Assembly: GCF_007595705.1 (NCBI RefSeq)
Contig: NZ_NISY01000006.1
Location: 124,001 to 188,000 of the forward strand
Direction: 5' to 3'
Source: Streptomyces sp. SAJ15
Lineage (GTDB): Bacteria; Actinomycetota; Actinomycetes; Streptomycetales; Streptomycetaceae
Length of the DNA stretch: 64,000 bases
Made by a program: the position numbers and the translations under genes. The notes below the pieces were generated by a model. That model was not told the origin of the DNA and did no database searches. It was given only the letters and a program-made list of their open reading frames with translations. Shown one piece after another: positions 34,564-42,938 of this stretch; position 1 is the stretch's first letter; the number at the start of each line of letters is the position of its first letter.

Positions 34564-34641
34564 GCCCGCTCCGCGTCGTGATACCGACCGGGCGGCGATA
34601 TCCGATCGACCGTTCGGGCCACCGCTGAGGCGTGGGCCGGA

Positions 34642-34746
34642 TCACTCGCGGGCGGGTGATCCGGCGGCGGCCAGGATGGCCGTCAGCACGCCGGGGAAGC
34701 GTGTCTCCAGATCGCCGCGGCACAGGGTCATGTAGCGCGCCTTGCC
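34642..34746 (-). pseudogene. C-terminal remnant of an ArsR/HTH-type regulator
   Basis: About 34 codons ending at 34642 read GKARYMTLCRGDLETRFPGV..., which resembles the C-terminal end of small winged-helix regulators with a K-A-R-Y wing strand and D-L-E-x-R-F-P-G helix. The gene's 5' part is absent: directly beyond 34746 the DNA is instead the 5'-truncated VOC remnant on the other strand. No start codon or ribosome-binding site exists for it. Family assignment rests on a short stretch and is tentative. Confidence 0.45.
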
Positions 34747-35033
34747 TATCGGGACGTCGAGCTGGCGGCGGTCGGCGGTTTCCTGCTCGTCGCGGGTACC
34801 GAGCAGGCGTTGGCTCCGTTCCGCGACGTGCAGGCCACCGTCATCGTCGACGACCTCGACGACGTCTTCACGGTGGTGGCGCGCCGGGGTGGCCAGACGC
34901 TCGACGGCCCCAACACCGTTCCTACCGGACGGAACCTGACGATCGTCACCCCGGGGGCGCGGTCGTCGAGTACGTCGAGTTCGACCAGGCCAAGGTCGAA
35001 GCGCGATCGAAGGCGCCGACGGGCAGGTCGTGA
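34747..35033 (+). pseudogene. 5'-truncated, frameshifted VOC-family gene
   Basis: From 34747 the frame reads YRDVELAAVGGFLLVAGTEQ, then PFRDVQATVIVDDLDDVF, GPNTVPTGRNLTIV, matching the second half of glyoxalase-type proteins. Near 34945 the homology jumps to another frame (HPGGAVVEYVEFDQAKVEA) before the stop at 35033. The first half of the protein is missing. With the regulator remnant it looks like a divergent regulator/VOC pair whose 5' ends and shared promoter were deleted together. Confidence 0.7.
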
Positions 35034-35075
35034 CGGGAGAGCGGTGCGCGTCTTCTGGGACGAGGCGGCGGTGCC

Positions 35076-36266
35076 CTACTCTCCGATGTCCCTGACGAAG
35101 ACGATGGCGTCGAACCGGTCGACGGTGGCCGGGTCGAGGGCGGCGTAGGTGTGGTCGGCCGGGACGCGGGGCGTCGGCCTCCGGTCGAGGGCCGCGGCGA
35201 GACGGCCGGGATCGATGACGGCGCGGTCGTGGGGAAGGGCGGACAGGAGCCCTTCGAGGGTGTCGGGGTCGGGGACGTCGGAGCCGCGGGCACCGAAGGT
35301 GGTGGCGGCGAAGGCGTACCGGTCGCCCAGGCGGGTGCTGATGACGGCGCCCGCGCTCCACCACTCGACCGGCAGGTCGGCGAACCGCGTCCGACTCTTG
35401 TCACGTTGCAGGTGGCCGTTGTGGGCGAAGGCGAGCGTGGGGCCGCGACGGGCCTCGCGGTGGACGATGGCGTCGAGGTTGTCGGCCATCATCGCGTCGC
35501 GCAGGCCCATGAGCGCGCCGACGCGGGTGGGCGCGGTGTCGGCCAGCCCGGCGTGGTAGCGCAGGAGCCCGGAGGCGGTGCGGGCGTGTAGATCGGCGCG
35601 CCAGAGCTCGTCGGGGGAGGTGGCGTTCACCAGATGGGGGGCGTGCGAGGTGAGCACCGCACGCAGATCGTCGGCGATCAGGCGCAGTTCCCCGGCCTCG
35701 GGGGCGCGGCCGACGGACCGGGTGGGGTCCGTCAGGGCGGCCGGGTCGGTCCAGCGCTCGTCGCCGCCGAGCAACGCGTCGAGGGTCTCGAGACCCCAGG
35801 GCAGGTCGAGGTGGGCGGCGAGGTAGTCGTGCAGTGCGGTCAGGGCCGCGCGGGGGCTGGCGGCGCCGGTCGTCTCCAGAGGGCCGTCGAAGCCGTAGAA
35901 GCGAAGCCGCTCGTGCCGGGGACGTTGTTCGTTGTATGCGCGCATCCAGCGCAGGAGCTCGCGGTTGGCGGTCGAGGCGCCGAAGCCGTGGCTGAAGCCG
36001 AGGCTCATCGCGTCGTCGAGGGTGCCGATGCCGTCGACGACGTACGCGTCGGCGGTCAGGGCCGCCAGGCAGTCGCTCTCCACGGCGATCGAGCGGTAGC
36101 CCTCGCATTCGACCAGGTGACGGAAGAGTTCGTTGCGCAGCTCGGGGAAGGCTTCGACGCCATGGGTGGGCTCGCCGAGGCCGAGCAGGCGGGTGGTGGG
36201 GGACAGGAGCGCGGTGAGGGCGCCGCCGGTGAAGGGGCGGGCGGCATCCCGTATCGAGGCCGTCAT
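35076..36266 (-). CDS. Erythromycin-esterase-family protein
   Basis: 396 residues from ATG at 36266. Family signatures are LLGLGEPTHGVEAFPELRNELF (His35 in the E-P-T-H-G motif), IAVESDCLAALTADAYV, the SLGFSHGFG segment, LRWMRAYNEQRP, and LAFAHNGHLQRDK. Ere proteins use His and Glu to cleave lactone or ester bonds; resistance enzymes EreA/EreB open macrolides, but most actinobacterial members (succinoglycan-like EreA2 group) have unknown substrates. It is divergent from a two-HTH MerR regulator with an inverted repeat overlapping its start region, so expression is probably ligand-controlled. Confidence 0.88.
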   Translation of the reverse strand: MTASIRDAARPFTGGALTALLSPTTRLLGLGEPTHGVEAFPELRNELFRHLVECEGYRSIAVESDCLAALTADAYVVDGIGTLDDAMSLGFSHGFGASTANRELLRWMRAYNEQRPRHERLRFYGFDGPLETTGAASPRAALTALHDYLAAHLDLPWGLETLDALLGGDERWTDPAALTDPTRSVGRAPEAGELRLIADDLRAVLTSHAPHLVNATSPDELWRADLHARTASGLLRYHAGLADTAPTRVGALMGLRDAMMADNLDAIVHREARRGPTLAFAHNGHLQRDKSRTRFADLPVEWWSAGAVISTRLGDRYAFAATTFGARGSDVPDPDTLEGLLSALPHDRAVIDPGRLAAALDRRPTPRVPADHTYAALDPATVDRFDAIVFVRDIGE

Positions 36267-36269
36267 GGC

Positions 36270-36287
36270 TTCAACCGTATCGTTGAA
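36270..36287. promoter_or_regulatory. Inverted repeat between Ere homologue and MerR gene
   Basis: TTCAAC-CGTATC-GTTGAA (18 bp) lies 4 bp upstream of the Ere start codon and 58 bp from the MerR start. It is the only good dyad in the divergent region and the likely regulator site. Confidence 0.6.
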
Positions 36288-36344
36288 CCCTCGGTGTAAA
36301 CTTCGGCGGCATTTTCCGCCTGCGGACGAGGACAGAGCTTCAAC

Positions 36345-37049
36345 ATGCGGTTGCGGCCCATCGATCTGGCGCGTGAGCACGGCCTGTCCACACAGGCGGT
36401 GCGCAACTACGAGGAGGCGGGGATTCTGCCGCCGGCCGAACGCTCGCCGGCCGGCTACCGCGTCTACGCTCCACGCCACGCGGCGGCCTTGCGGACCTTC
36501 CTGGCGTTGATCCCCGCGCACGGCCATGCGACCGCGGGGGCGATCATGCGGGCCGTGAACGGCGGCGCGACCGAGGGGGCGCTGCGGCTGATAGACGAGA
36601 GCCACGCGCAACTGGCCGGGGACCGGAGCACGCTGGAGGCCGTGGAAGTGGCGCTGGGTGAACCGGGGTCGCCGCGCGACCCGGCGCCGTCACCTGAGGT
36701 GGAGCCGGGCGTGACGTTCATCGGGCCGCTGGCGCGCAGGCTCGGCATCCGGCCGGCGACGTTGCGGAAGTGGGAGCGAGCCGGGCTGATCGTGCCGCGG
36801 CGCGACCCGCGTACCGGCTACCGCGTCTATACCGCCGTGGACGTGCGCGACGTACTGCTGGCGCACCAACTGCGGCGGGGCGGCCATGGGTTGGAGCAGA
36901 TCGCACGGGTGCTGGAGCAGGTCCGGGCGGCGGGCGGACCTGAGCCGCTGCGGGCGACGCTGCGGGAGTGGCGCGGCCGGCTGACGGCGCGAGGTGTGGC
37001 GATGCTGGCCGGCGCGGCAGCGCTCGACACCTATCTGAAGACGCCATGA
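36345..37049 (+). CDS. MerR-family regulator with two HTH domains
   Basis: 234 residues. Two complete MerR winged helices occur in one chain: residues about 5-45 (DLAREHGLSTQAVRNYEEAG, ERSPAGYRVYAPR) and about 126-168 (LARRLGIRPATLRKWERAGL, RDPRTGYRVYTAVDV), each with the wing G-Y-R-V-Y. The usual MerR dimerisation coiled coil and ligand domain are missing; a helical linker (about 46-110) separates the two HTHs and only about 50 residues follow. It may bind DNA as a pseudo-dimer. TioE-like tandem MerR proteins of this type exist in actinobacteria. Divergent from the erythromycin-esterase homologue. Confidence 0.88.
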   Translation: MRLRPIDLAREHGLSTQAVRNYEEAGILPPAERSPAGYRVYAPRHAAALRTFLALIPAHGHATAGAIMRAVNGGATEGALRLIDESHAQLAGDRSTLEAVEVALGEPGSPRDPAPSPEVEPGVTFIGPLARRLGIRPATLRKWERAGLIVPRRDPRTGYRVYTAVDVRDVLLAHQLRRGGHGLEQIARVLEQVRAAGGPEPLRATLREWRGRLTARGVAMLAGAAALDTYLKTP

Positions 37050-37092
37050 AGACGCCATGACGCCCGCCCGCCGAGCGGAGCTCCCGCCGTGC

Positions 37093-37136
37093 CGGCCGAT
37101 CACTTCGCCGCGCGGCGGACGGCGTGTGATCGGCCG
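37093..37136 (+). terminator. Terminator after the MerR gene
   Basis: CGGCCGATCAC (37093-37103) pairs perfectly with GTGATCGGCCG (37126-37136); the loop itself contains a CGCCG/CGGCG stem. Confidence 0.7.
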
Positions 37137-37246
37137 CCGGGCGGGGGGCGAGGGCGCGCCGTTCCGCGCCGCGGGGCCCGTGTGAGAGACCGCGCGAACG
37201 GCCGGATTCAGCACATCGGTGGGCAGGCCCCGGAAGATGCCCGGCT

Positions 37247-37287
37247 CCGTGTCACCGCCCCCGCCCGTGGCGAGGGCGGTGACACGG
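37247..37287 (-). terminator. Terminator after the M1 peptidase gene
   Basis: Perfect 14-bp stem CCGTGTCACCGCCC (37247-37260) / GGGCGGTGACACGG (37274-37287), 13-nt loop, 18 bp beyond the peptidase stop. Confidence 0.8.
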
Positions 37288-37305
37288 GTGTGTCGGCGTC
37301 CGCCG

Positions 37306-38736
37306 TCACCGCTTCGGAGACACCGCGGGCTTGCCCGAGGTGTGCACCCAGGTGCGGAACAGCTTGTCCAGGTCCTTGCCGGACTTGCGTTCGGCCAGGG
37401 CGGTGAACTGGGCGGTGGTGCCGTGTCCGTGGCGGTGCTGGGTGGCCCAGGCGCGCACGATCCGGAAGAACACCCGGTCGCCGACGGCCTTGCGCAGCTG
37501 GTGGAGCGCCATGGCGCCGCGGGCGTAGACCGGGGTCTCGAAGATCTTCGCGCCGCTGCCGGGGTCGGCGGGCGGGAAGGCCCACAGCTCGTCGCCGGCG
37601 GGGCGGGCGTACAGCTCGTCGAAGAACTTCTGGGCCCTCGGGCCGCCGTGCTGCTCGCTGTAGAGCCATTCGGCGTAGGTGGCGAAGCCCTCGTTGAGCC
37701 AGATGTCCTTCCAGCTGGTCACGGAGACCGAGTCGCCGAACCACTGGTGGGCGCTCTCGTGGACGAGGGTGCTCACATCCGGGGCCGAGGGGTAGATGGG
37801 CCGTGTCTGGGTCTCCAGCGCGTATCCGACGTCCGGCGCGTGGTCGACGATGGACCCGGCGGAACGGTAGGGGTAGCGCCCGAACAGTCCGCTTCCCCAC
37901 TCCAGGACGGACGGCAGCTTCTTGAGCACGGGCGCGGCGGCCGCGGCCTCGCGGGGGTCGACGGCGTTGAAGATCTTGATGCCGTCGCGGGTGGTGTGCT
38001 GTTGGACCGTGAACTTGCCGACGGTGGCGGTGGCCAGGTAGGCGGCCATCGGCTCGGACTGGCGCCAGCGGAAGGTGCTGCGGCCGTGGGCGGTGCGCTT
38101 GCCGCGGTAGACGCCGTTGGCCACGGCGGTGTGTCCCTCGGGGACGGTGATGGTGAAGTCGTACGAGGACTTGTCCTTGGGGTGGTTGTTCGCCGGGAAC
38201 CAGCCCATGGCACCCTGCGGTTGCCCGACGACGAACGCCCCGTCGTCGGTGCGGAGCCATCCCTCCTTGGAGCCGTCCGGGTCGGTGACCGGCTTGGGGA
38301 CGCCCCGATAGGTGACGGCGACGCGGAACGTGTGGCCCTTGCGCAGTGCGGCGCGCGGGGTGACGACGAGTTCCTGGCCGTCGCGCCGGAAGCTCGCCTT
38401 GGTGTGGTCGACCGTGACGCCGGTGACCTTCAGCCCCTTCAGGTCGAGGTTGAAGTGGGCGAGCCGCTGGGTCGCGCGGGCGGTGAGGACGGCCTTGCCG
38501 TCGAGGTGGTGGCCGCGCGGCTCGTAACGGAGGTTCAGGTCGTAGTGGGCGACGTGGTAGCCGCCGTTGCCGGCGAGCGGGAAGTAGGGATCGCCGACGC
38601 CGGCGGAGCCGGGTGTCGCGGCCGCCGTCGCCCCCGCGGTCGCCAGCAGGGCGGCGAGGGCGACGGGAACGGTCGCGAGGACGGTGCCTCGTCTGAGAAC
38701 GGTCGCGCTCGCGGCGGTGTGCTTCGGGGATATCAC
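37306..38736 (-). CDS. Secreted M1-family zinc metallopeptidase
   Basis: 476 residues from GTG at 38736, chosen for its AGGAGAGC ribosome-binding site; an ATG 13 codons earlier lacks one. A signal peptide (about 1-40, RRGTVLATVPVALAALLATAGATAAA) leads to the M1 N-terminal beta domain and the catalytic domain with HESAHQWFGD (His326, Glu327, His330) and the third ligand Glu349 in LNEGFATYAEW; the substrate-binding loop reads GYALETQT in place of GAMEN. It should be an extracellular aminopeptidase of the short M1 type without the long C-terminal helical domain. Single gene with terminator. Confidence 0.93.
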   Translation of the reverse strand: MISPKHTAASATVLRRGTVLATVPVALAALLATAGATAAATPGSAGVGDPYFPLAGNGGYHVAHYDLNLRYEPRGHHLDGKAVLTARATQRLAHFNLDLKGLKVTGVTVDHTKASFRRDGQELVVTPRAALRKGHTFRVAVTYRGVPKPVTDPDGSKEGWLRTDDGAFVVGQPQGAMGWFPANNHPKDKSSYDFTITVPEGHTAVANGVYRGKRTAHGRSTFRWRQSEPMAAYLATATVGKFTVQQHTTRDGIKIFNAVDPREAAAAAPVLKKLPSVLEWGSGLFGRYPYRSAGSIVDHAPDVGYALETQTRPIYPSAPDVSTLVHESAHQWFGDSVSVTSWKDIWLNEGFATYAEWLYSEQHGGPRAQKFFDELYARPAGDELWAFPPADPGSGAKIFETPVYARGAMALHQLRKAVGDRVFFRIVRAWATQHRHGHGTTAQFTALAERKSGKDLDKLFRTWVHTSGKPAVSPKR

Positions 38737-38913
38737 GTGCTCTCCTGTGGGGGATTGATCATGAAACTCGCCCATCGTAGACCGGCCTCGCAAGCCCTTC
38801 CGGGCCGCTCCGTGACCTGGTCGGCCGCGGCGCGCCGCGGAGCGTTGGAGCGGGCCGCGGAACCGCTCGGTCCGGAAGTCGCGGGACAACCGCCGGCCCA
38901 CCGCCCCGGCTGG

Positions 38914-41106
38914 TCAGCCGTCGCGCTCCAGGGCCCAGGTGGTGCCCGTCCTGATCTGCAGGTAGCCCGGGGGAAGGTGGTACAGGCCGGGGGACGCGGC
39001 GAAGCGCCGGATGGGCTGCAGCCGGTCGTCGAGCTGCCAGACGACCACAAGGGTGGCACCTCCGCGCGGGTCGTGCGCCAGCACCTGGTCCGTCTCGGCT
39101 CCCGTGTAGCGGACCACGGAGTAGCCACGACCCGAGACCTTCCGGTCGAACGACGCGGCGCCGCTCAGCGGCTCCAGCCCGATCCGCCAGCCGGTCTCCG
39201 GCGTCGTACGCACGCTGATCAGGCATTCACCGGCCTCGGTCACCCAGACCGGGCCGAGCACCGGGCGGCGGGCCCCGGCCTGGGCGCAGATCGCGGCCTT
39301 GCCCGTGGGGTGCACGGTGTGCACCGTCAGCCAGTCGTCCCCGGAGGTGAGGCGCTGCAGAGTGAGCAGCGTGGGCGGACCGGCGTACCGGAAGACGGCC
39401 CTGCCGTGGCCCTCCGCACGATCGGTGAACGGCGGGGCCTGGTCCAGCGAGAGCAGCCGCAGGCTCCAGTCGGCGACACCGGAAAGCCGTATCCGCAGCT
39501 CGGGCTCGCCCTCACGGAAGACGACGACACGGCCGCGGTCGCCATCGTGACGAGCCTCCAGGAAGGGCTCCTTCTCGTCGTACTCGTCGAGGAGTTCCGC
39601 GTGGTACCCCCAGTCGTTGGTGGCCCGGATCTCGTATGCGAGCAGCGCGGCCCGGCCGGGGGCCGGATTGACGAGGGTCACCGTGGTGTCGCCGCGGCCC
39701 TGGTAGGTGCCGGTGGCCCGGGCGGTCGCGGGGTCGGGGAGGGCCAGCGGGCGCACCCCGAGCGTCCAGGGGCCCTCGGCGTCCAGGATCAGGATCATCG
39801 GCCCCTCGGTGAGCGGCGCGGTCTGGCGCAGCGGGCCGATCTCGTTGACGAGGAGGTCGCGCTTGTCGTCATGGACGTTGCCGGGCGGGGCGGTGTAGAC
39901 GGTGAAGCAGCCGCCCTCGTCCTCGTCGCCCGCGAAGTGCACATCGAGATCGGCGACGGGACCGCCGTACGTGAGCACCTCGGGGCCGAACCCCTGGAGC
40001 GCGGTGCCCAGTTCACGGGCCGCGGACATGGGCTGGACGACGATGGTCCAGTCGTTGTCGCCCTCCACGTGCAGCCGCAGCGGGCGGTCGCCGCGCTGCT
40101 CGACCGGGGCGCGGCCGCGGAAGTCCGTGAGCGTGCTGTTGAACAGCAGCTCGTCGTCCTTGTTGCGCTGGTCCAGGGTGTGCACACAGAAGTAGCCGTC
40201 GCCCTGGTGCCATGCCTCGACGAGCACCGGGCCCGCGGGCAGCGGCACATCGACGGTGAGGACGTCGTTGCCGCGACCACGGCGGACATACGCGGGGAAC
40301 TCGGGGCCGAAGGAGACCGGCCGGGCGCCCTGCGGCGGGACGACGCGTTGCCGCGGCGCCGTGTGCTGTGCGGGGGCGGTGTGCCGCGGTGGCGCGTAGG
40401 GCGGGATCGGCTGCTGGGGCTGGGCGGTGTGTCGCAGTGGCGCCGTGTGCCGCGGTGGGGCGGAGTGTCCCGGCGGGGCGTACTGCGGGATCGCGAACGG
40501 CGGCACCGGCGGCGGCGCCCCCTGCGCACCGCCCGGCACCGCGGTCGCCGGGTCCAGCGGTCCGCCCTGCGGCGCGGCGTCGTCCACCACGATGCCGAAG
40601 TCCGTGGCGAGCCCGGCGATTCCGGTGGCGTACCCCTGCCCCACCGCACGGAACTTCCAGGCGCCGTCGCGGCGGTAGAACTCGCCCAGCACGAACGCCG
40701 TCTCGGTCGACGCGTCGAGCACCGCGTACGTCACGACCGGCGCCCCGGTCGCCACCGTCGACACCTGGAGGGACAGGCCGGGCACCGAGCCGAACGTGCC
40801 ACCGTCGCAGGAGCCGGTGATCAGCATCCGCCGCACGGCGGGCTCGATGCGGTCGAGGTCGAGCTGCAACCACTCGGCGAGCTGCCCGCCGCCCTCGGCG
40901 CTGCCCAGGTGTCGCACGGTGCCCGAGGGGTGCGACGGCTGGTTGTAGAAGACGAGATCGGCGTCGCCCCGCACCTTGCCGGCCGCGTCGAGCAGCAGGA
41001 CGGAGGCATCCACCACCGGGGCGCCGGGCTGGGCGAGACGGCAGACCGCCACCCGGAGAGGCTCGTTCGGGACCAGCATGTTGGCGCCCTTGGAGATGTG
41101 CGTCAT
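38914..41106 (-). CDS. Large TerD-domain protein with repeated beta-sandwich tail
   Basis: 730 residues from ATG at 41106. The N-terminal TerD domain (about 1-185) has MTHISKGANMLV, DADLVFYNQPSHPSG and the acidic metal-binding pattern around DLDRIEPAVRRMLI and VVTYAVLDASTETAFVLGEFYRRDGAWKF. A Pro/His/Ala linker (about 190-265, PPRHTAPLRHTAQ-type repeats) leads to a tail of about 460 residues with at least four similar beta domains (LVEAWHQGDGYFCVHTLD, FTVYTAPPGNVHDDK, LLAYEIRATNDWGYHAELLDEYDE, WLTVHTVHPTGKAAI). TerD proteins bind Ca2+ and belong to stress/phage-resistance Ter systems. It is divergent from the flavoprotein gene. Confidence 0.9.
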   Translation of the reverse strand: MTHISKGANMLVPNEPLRVAVCRLAQPGAPVVDASVLLLDAAGKVRGDADLVFYNQPSHPSGTVRHLGSAEGGGQLAEWLQLDLDRIEPAVRRMLITGSCDGGTFGSVPGLSLQVSTVATGAPVVTYAVLDASTETAFVLGEFYRRDGAWKFRAVGQGYATGIAGLATDFGIVVDDAAPQGGPLDPATAVPGGAQGAPPPVPPFAIPQYAPPGHSAPPRHTAPLRHTAQPQQPIPPYAPPRHTAPAQHTAPRQRVVPPQGARPVSFGPEFPAYVRRGRGNDVLTVDVPLPAGPVLVEAWHQGDGYFCVHTLDQRNKDDELLFNSTLTDFRGRAPVEQRGDRPLRLHVEGDNDWTIVVQPMSAARELGTALQGFGPEVLTYGGPVADLDVHFAGDEDEGGCFTVYTAPPGNVHDDKRDLLVNEIGPLRQTAPLTEGPMILILDAEGPWTLGVRPLALPDPATARATGTYQGRGDTTVTLVNPAPGRAALLAYEIRATNDWGYHAELLDEYDEKEPFLEARHDGDRGRVVVFREGEPELRIRLSGVADWSLRLLSLDQAPPFTDRAEGHGRAVFRYAGPPTLLTLQRLTSGDDWLTVHTVHPTGKAAICAQAGARRPVLGPVWVTEAGECLISVRTTPETGWRIGLEPLSGAASFDRKVSGRGYSVVRYTGAETDQVLAHDPRGGATLVVVWQLDDRLQPIRRFAASPGLYHLPPGYLQIRTGTTWALERDG

Positions 41107-41352
41107 GGGGCAATCGTGGCAGTACGAGTCCCCGTGAGTCGATGAGGAGTTCGATCGGTGCGGTCGCGGTCGCGACCGCGAGGGGGCGCGACCGCGAGCG
41201 TCGTGGCGGCCGTGCTCGTGCGACCGTGCTTCGACCGGGAGAACTCCGAAGTGCCGGGTCCGCGCCTGCGGAGTGATCCGCCTCACGTGCTGTCACAGCG
41301 GTCACCTACACGGTGTCTTGAGTCCGAAGCCCTGAGACGTAGGAGGGGACCC

Positions 41353-42552
41353 ATGACCGAGAACATCGATGTGGTCGTGATCGGCGGCGGATACGCCGGC
41401 GTCATGGCGGCCAATCGGCTGACGCGGCGCGACGACGTGACGGTGACCCTGATCAACCCGCGTCCGGACTTCGTCGAGCGGATTCGCCTGCACCAACTGG
41501 TGGGCGGGTCCGACGACGCGGTCGTCGAGTACGGCAAGGTCCTGGCGGAGGACGTCCGGCTGGTGGTCGACACCGTGACACGGATCGGTGTGGCCGAGCG
41601 CGGCGTGACGTTGGCGACCGGCGGCACGGTCCGCTACGACTACCTGATCTACGCGGTGGGAAGTGGCAGCGCCGACCCGCGCGTGCCCGGAGCGGCCGAG
41701 TTCGCCTACCCGATCGCCGGCCTGGAGGAGGCGCAGCGGCTGCGGCCGGTCGTCGCCGCCGCGCCCTCGACGGCCGCGGTGACGGTCGTGGGAGCCGGCC
41801 CGACCGGCATCGAGACCGCCGCCGAACTGGCGGAGGAGGGTCGCACCGTGACCCTGGTCTGCGGCGGGGTACTCGGCCCGTACCTGCATCCGCGGGGTCG
41901 ACGCTCGGTCGCCGAGCGGCTTGCCGAACTCGGTGTGACCGTGCTCGAAGGCCCCGACGCGAAGGTGACGGCGGTGACCCGGGATGCCGTGCGGCTCGGT
42001 GACGGCCGCGAGCTCCCGAGCGGGGTGACCGTCTGGGCCGCCGGATTCGGCGTGCCGGACCTGGCGGTGCGCAGCGGGCTGAGCACCGACACCCTGGGTC
42101 GCCTGCTCACGGACGAGACGTTGACGAGCGTGGACGACGTGCGCATCGTCGCGGCCGGCGACTCGGCGGCACCCTCGGACCTGCCGTTCCGAATGGGCTG
42201 CCAGTCCGCCGTTCAGATGGGCCCGCAGGCCGCCGAGACGGTGCTCAGCCGGATCGCGGGCAAGCTGCCCGTGCCCGTCAGCGTGGGCTTCGGCGGCCAG
42301 TGCGTCAGCCTGGGGCGTCGCGTCGGCATGGTCCAGCTCGCCCACCGGAACGACACCGCGACCAGGCTCTACCTCGGCGGCCGCCCGGGCGCGAAGCTCA
42401 AGGAGTTCGTGTGCAAGAGCACCGTCTGGCAGCTGGCGTACGAGGCCCGCAGGCCCGGTTCGCGTAGCTGGTGGATCAGGGACGACCAGCGTCGGCGACT
42501 GCTGCGGGTCGAGCGCGGCGCGGCACCGGCCACCGCTGACCGAGCGGCGTAG
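41353..42552 (+). CDS. NDH-2-like FAD/NAD(P) oxidoreductase
   Basis: 399 residues from ATG at 41353, AGGAGGGG 5 nt upstream. Two Rossmann motifs are seen: FAD-binding VVVIGGGYAGVMAANRLTRR (about 5-24) and NAD-binding VTVVGAGPTGIETAAELAEEG (about 137-157), then the FAD-contact VRIVAAGDSAAP and QSAVQMGPQAAETVL. This is the type II NADH:quinone-oxidoreductase-like group in the pyridine-nucleotide-disulfide reductase superfamily, peripheral on the membrane. Streptomyces copies often sit next to ECF sigma factor genes, but none is present here. It may act as a general NAD(P)H quinone reductase. Confidence 0.9.
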   Translation: MTENIDVVVIGGGYAGVMAANRLTRRDDVTVTLINPRPDFVERIRLHQLVGGSDDAVVEYGKVLAEDVRLVVDTVTRIGVAERGVTLATGGTVRYDYLIYAVGSGSADPRVPGAAEFAYPIAGLEEAQRLRPVVAAAPSTAAVTVVGAGPTGIETAAELAEEGRTVTLVCGGVLGPYLHPRGRRSVAERLAELGVTVLEGPDAKVTAVTRDAVRLGDGRELPSGVTVWAAGFGVPDLAVRSGLSTDTLGRLLTDETLTSVDDVRIVAAGDSAAPSDLPFRMGCQSAVQMGPQAAETVLSRIAGKLPVPVSVGFGGQCVSLGRRVGMVQLAHRNDTATRLYLGGRPGAKLKEFVCKSTVWQLAYEARRPGSRSWWIRDDQRRRLLRVERGAAPATADRAA

Positions 42553-42581
42553 GTGTATGGCCTCGTGATGGGCCGTTCCGG

Positions 42582-42790
42582 TCACGGGCCGGCGTGCAGG
42601 AACGCCGCCCACCGCAGGGGGTCCGTCGGGTCCTGCGAGCGGTGTGCCGCCACCGCCTCGTGCAGGGCGCGGGCGGCCCCGTCGGCGTTCGGTCGGCCGG
42701 CGCGGGTCAGCGCGGAGTAGAAGTCCGCGGCGACGTCCGGGGCGGAACCGTCCTGGATGCTGCGCGGAATGACCGGGAGTCTCGGGCATG
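42582..42790 (-). pseudogene. C-terminal remnant of a CHAT-domain (caspase-like) protein
   Basis: About 69 codons ending at 42582 read PVIPRSIQDGSAPDVAADFY, then SALTRAGRPNADGAARALHE and DPLRWAAFLHAG. This is the end of a CHAT peptidase domain: the I-x-D-G-S-A-P-x-V-A-x-x-F-Y helix, the A-R-A-L-H-x-A helix, and the terminal W-A-A-F-x-H-x-G. The catalytic His/Cys region and everything upstream are absent, and no start fits, so the gene is a remnant. Confidence 0.6.
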
Positions 42791-42938
42791 CCGACGGTCA
42801 GCAGACCGCGGAAGGCACCCCCGACCGCACCCTCCCGGGAGCGACGCAGCGCGGTGAGGGTACGGCTCCAGGTTCCGCCCGGCTTCCGCCCGGTTACCCT
42901 GGCGGACCGTCGTCGTACGGATGTGCGAGGATCTCCGG

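Noticed and set aside
37219..41145. 1308-codon open frame on the plus strand across the M1 peptidase and TerD genes
   Set aside because: No domain pattern, and opposite two well supported genes. Long frames on the antisense strand are expected at this GC content.
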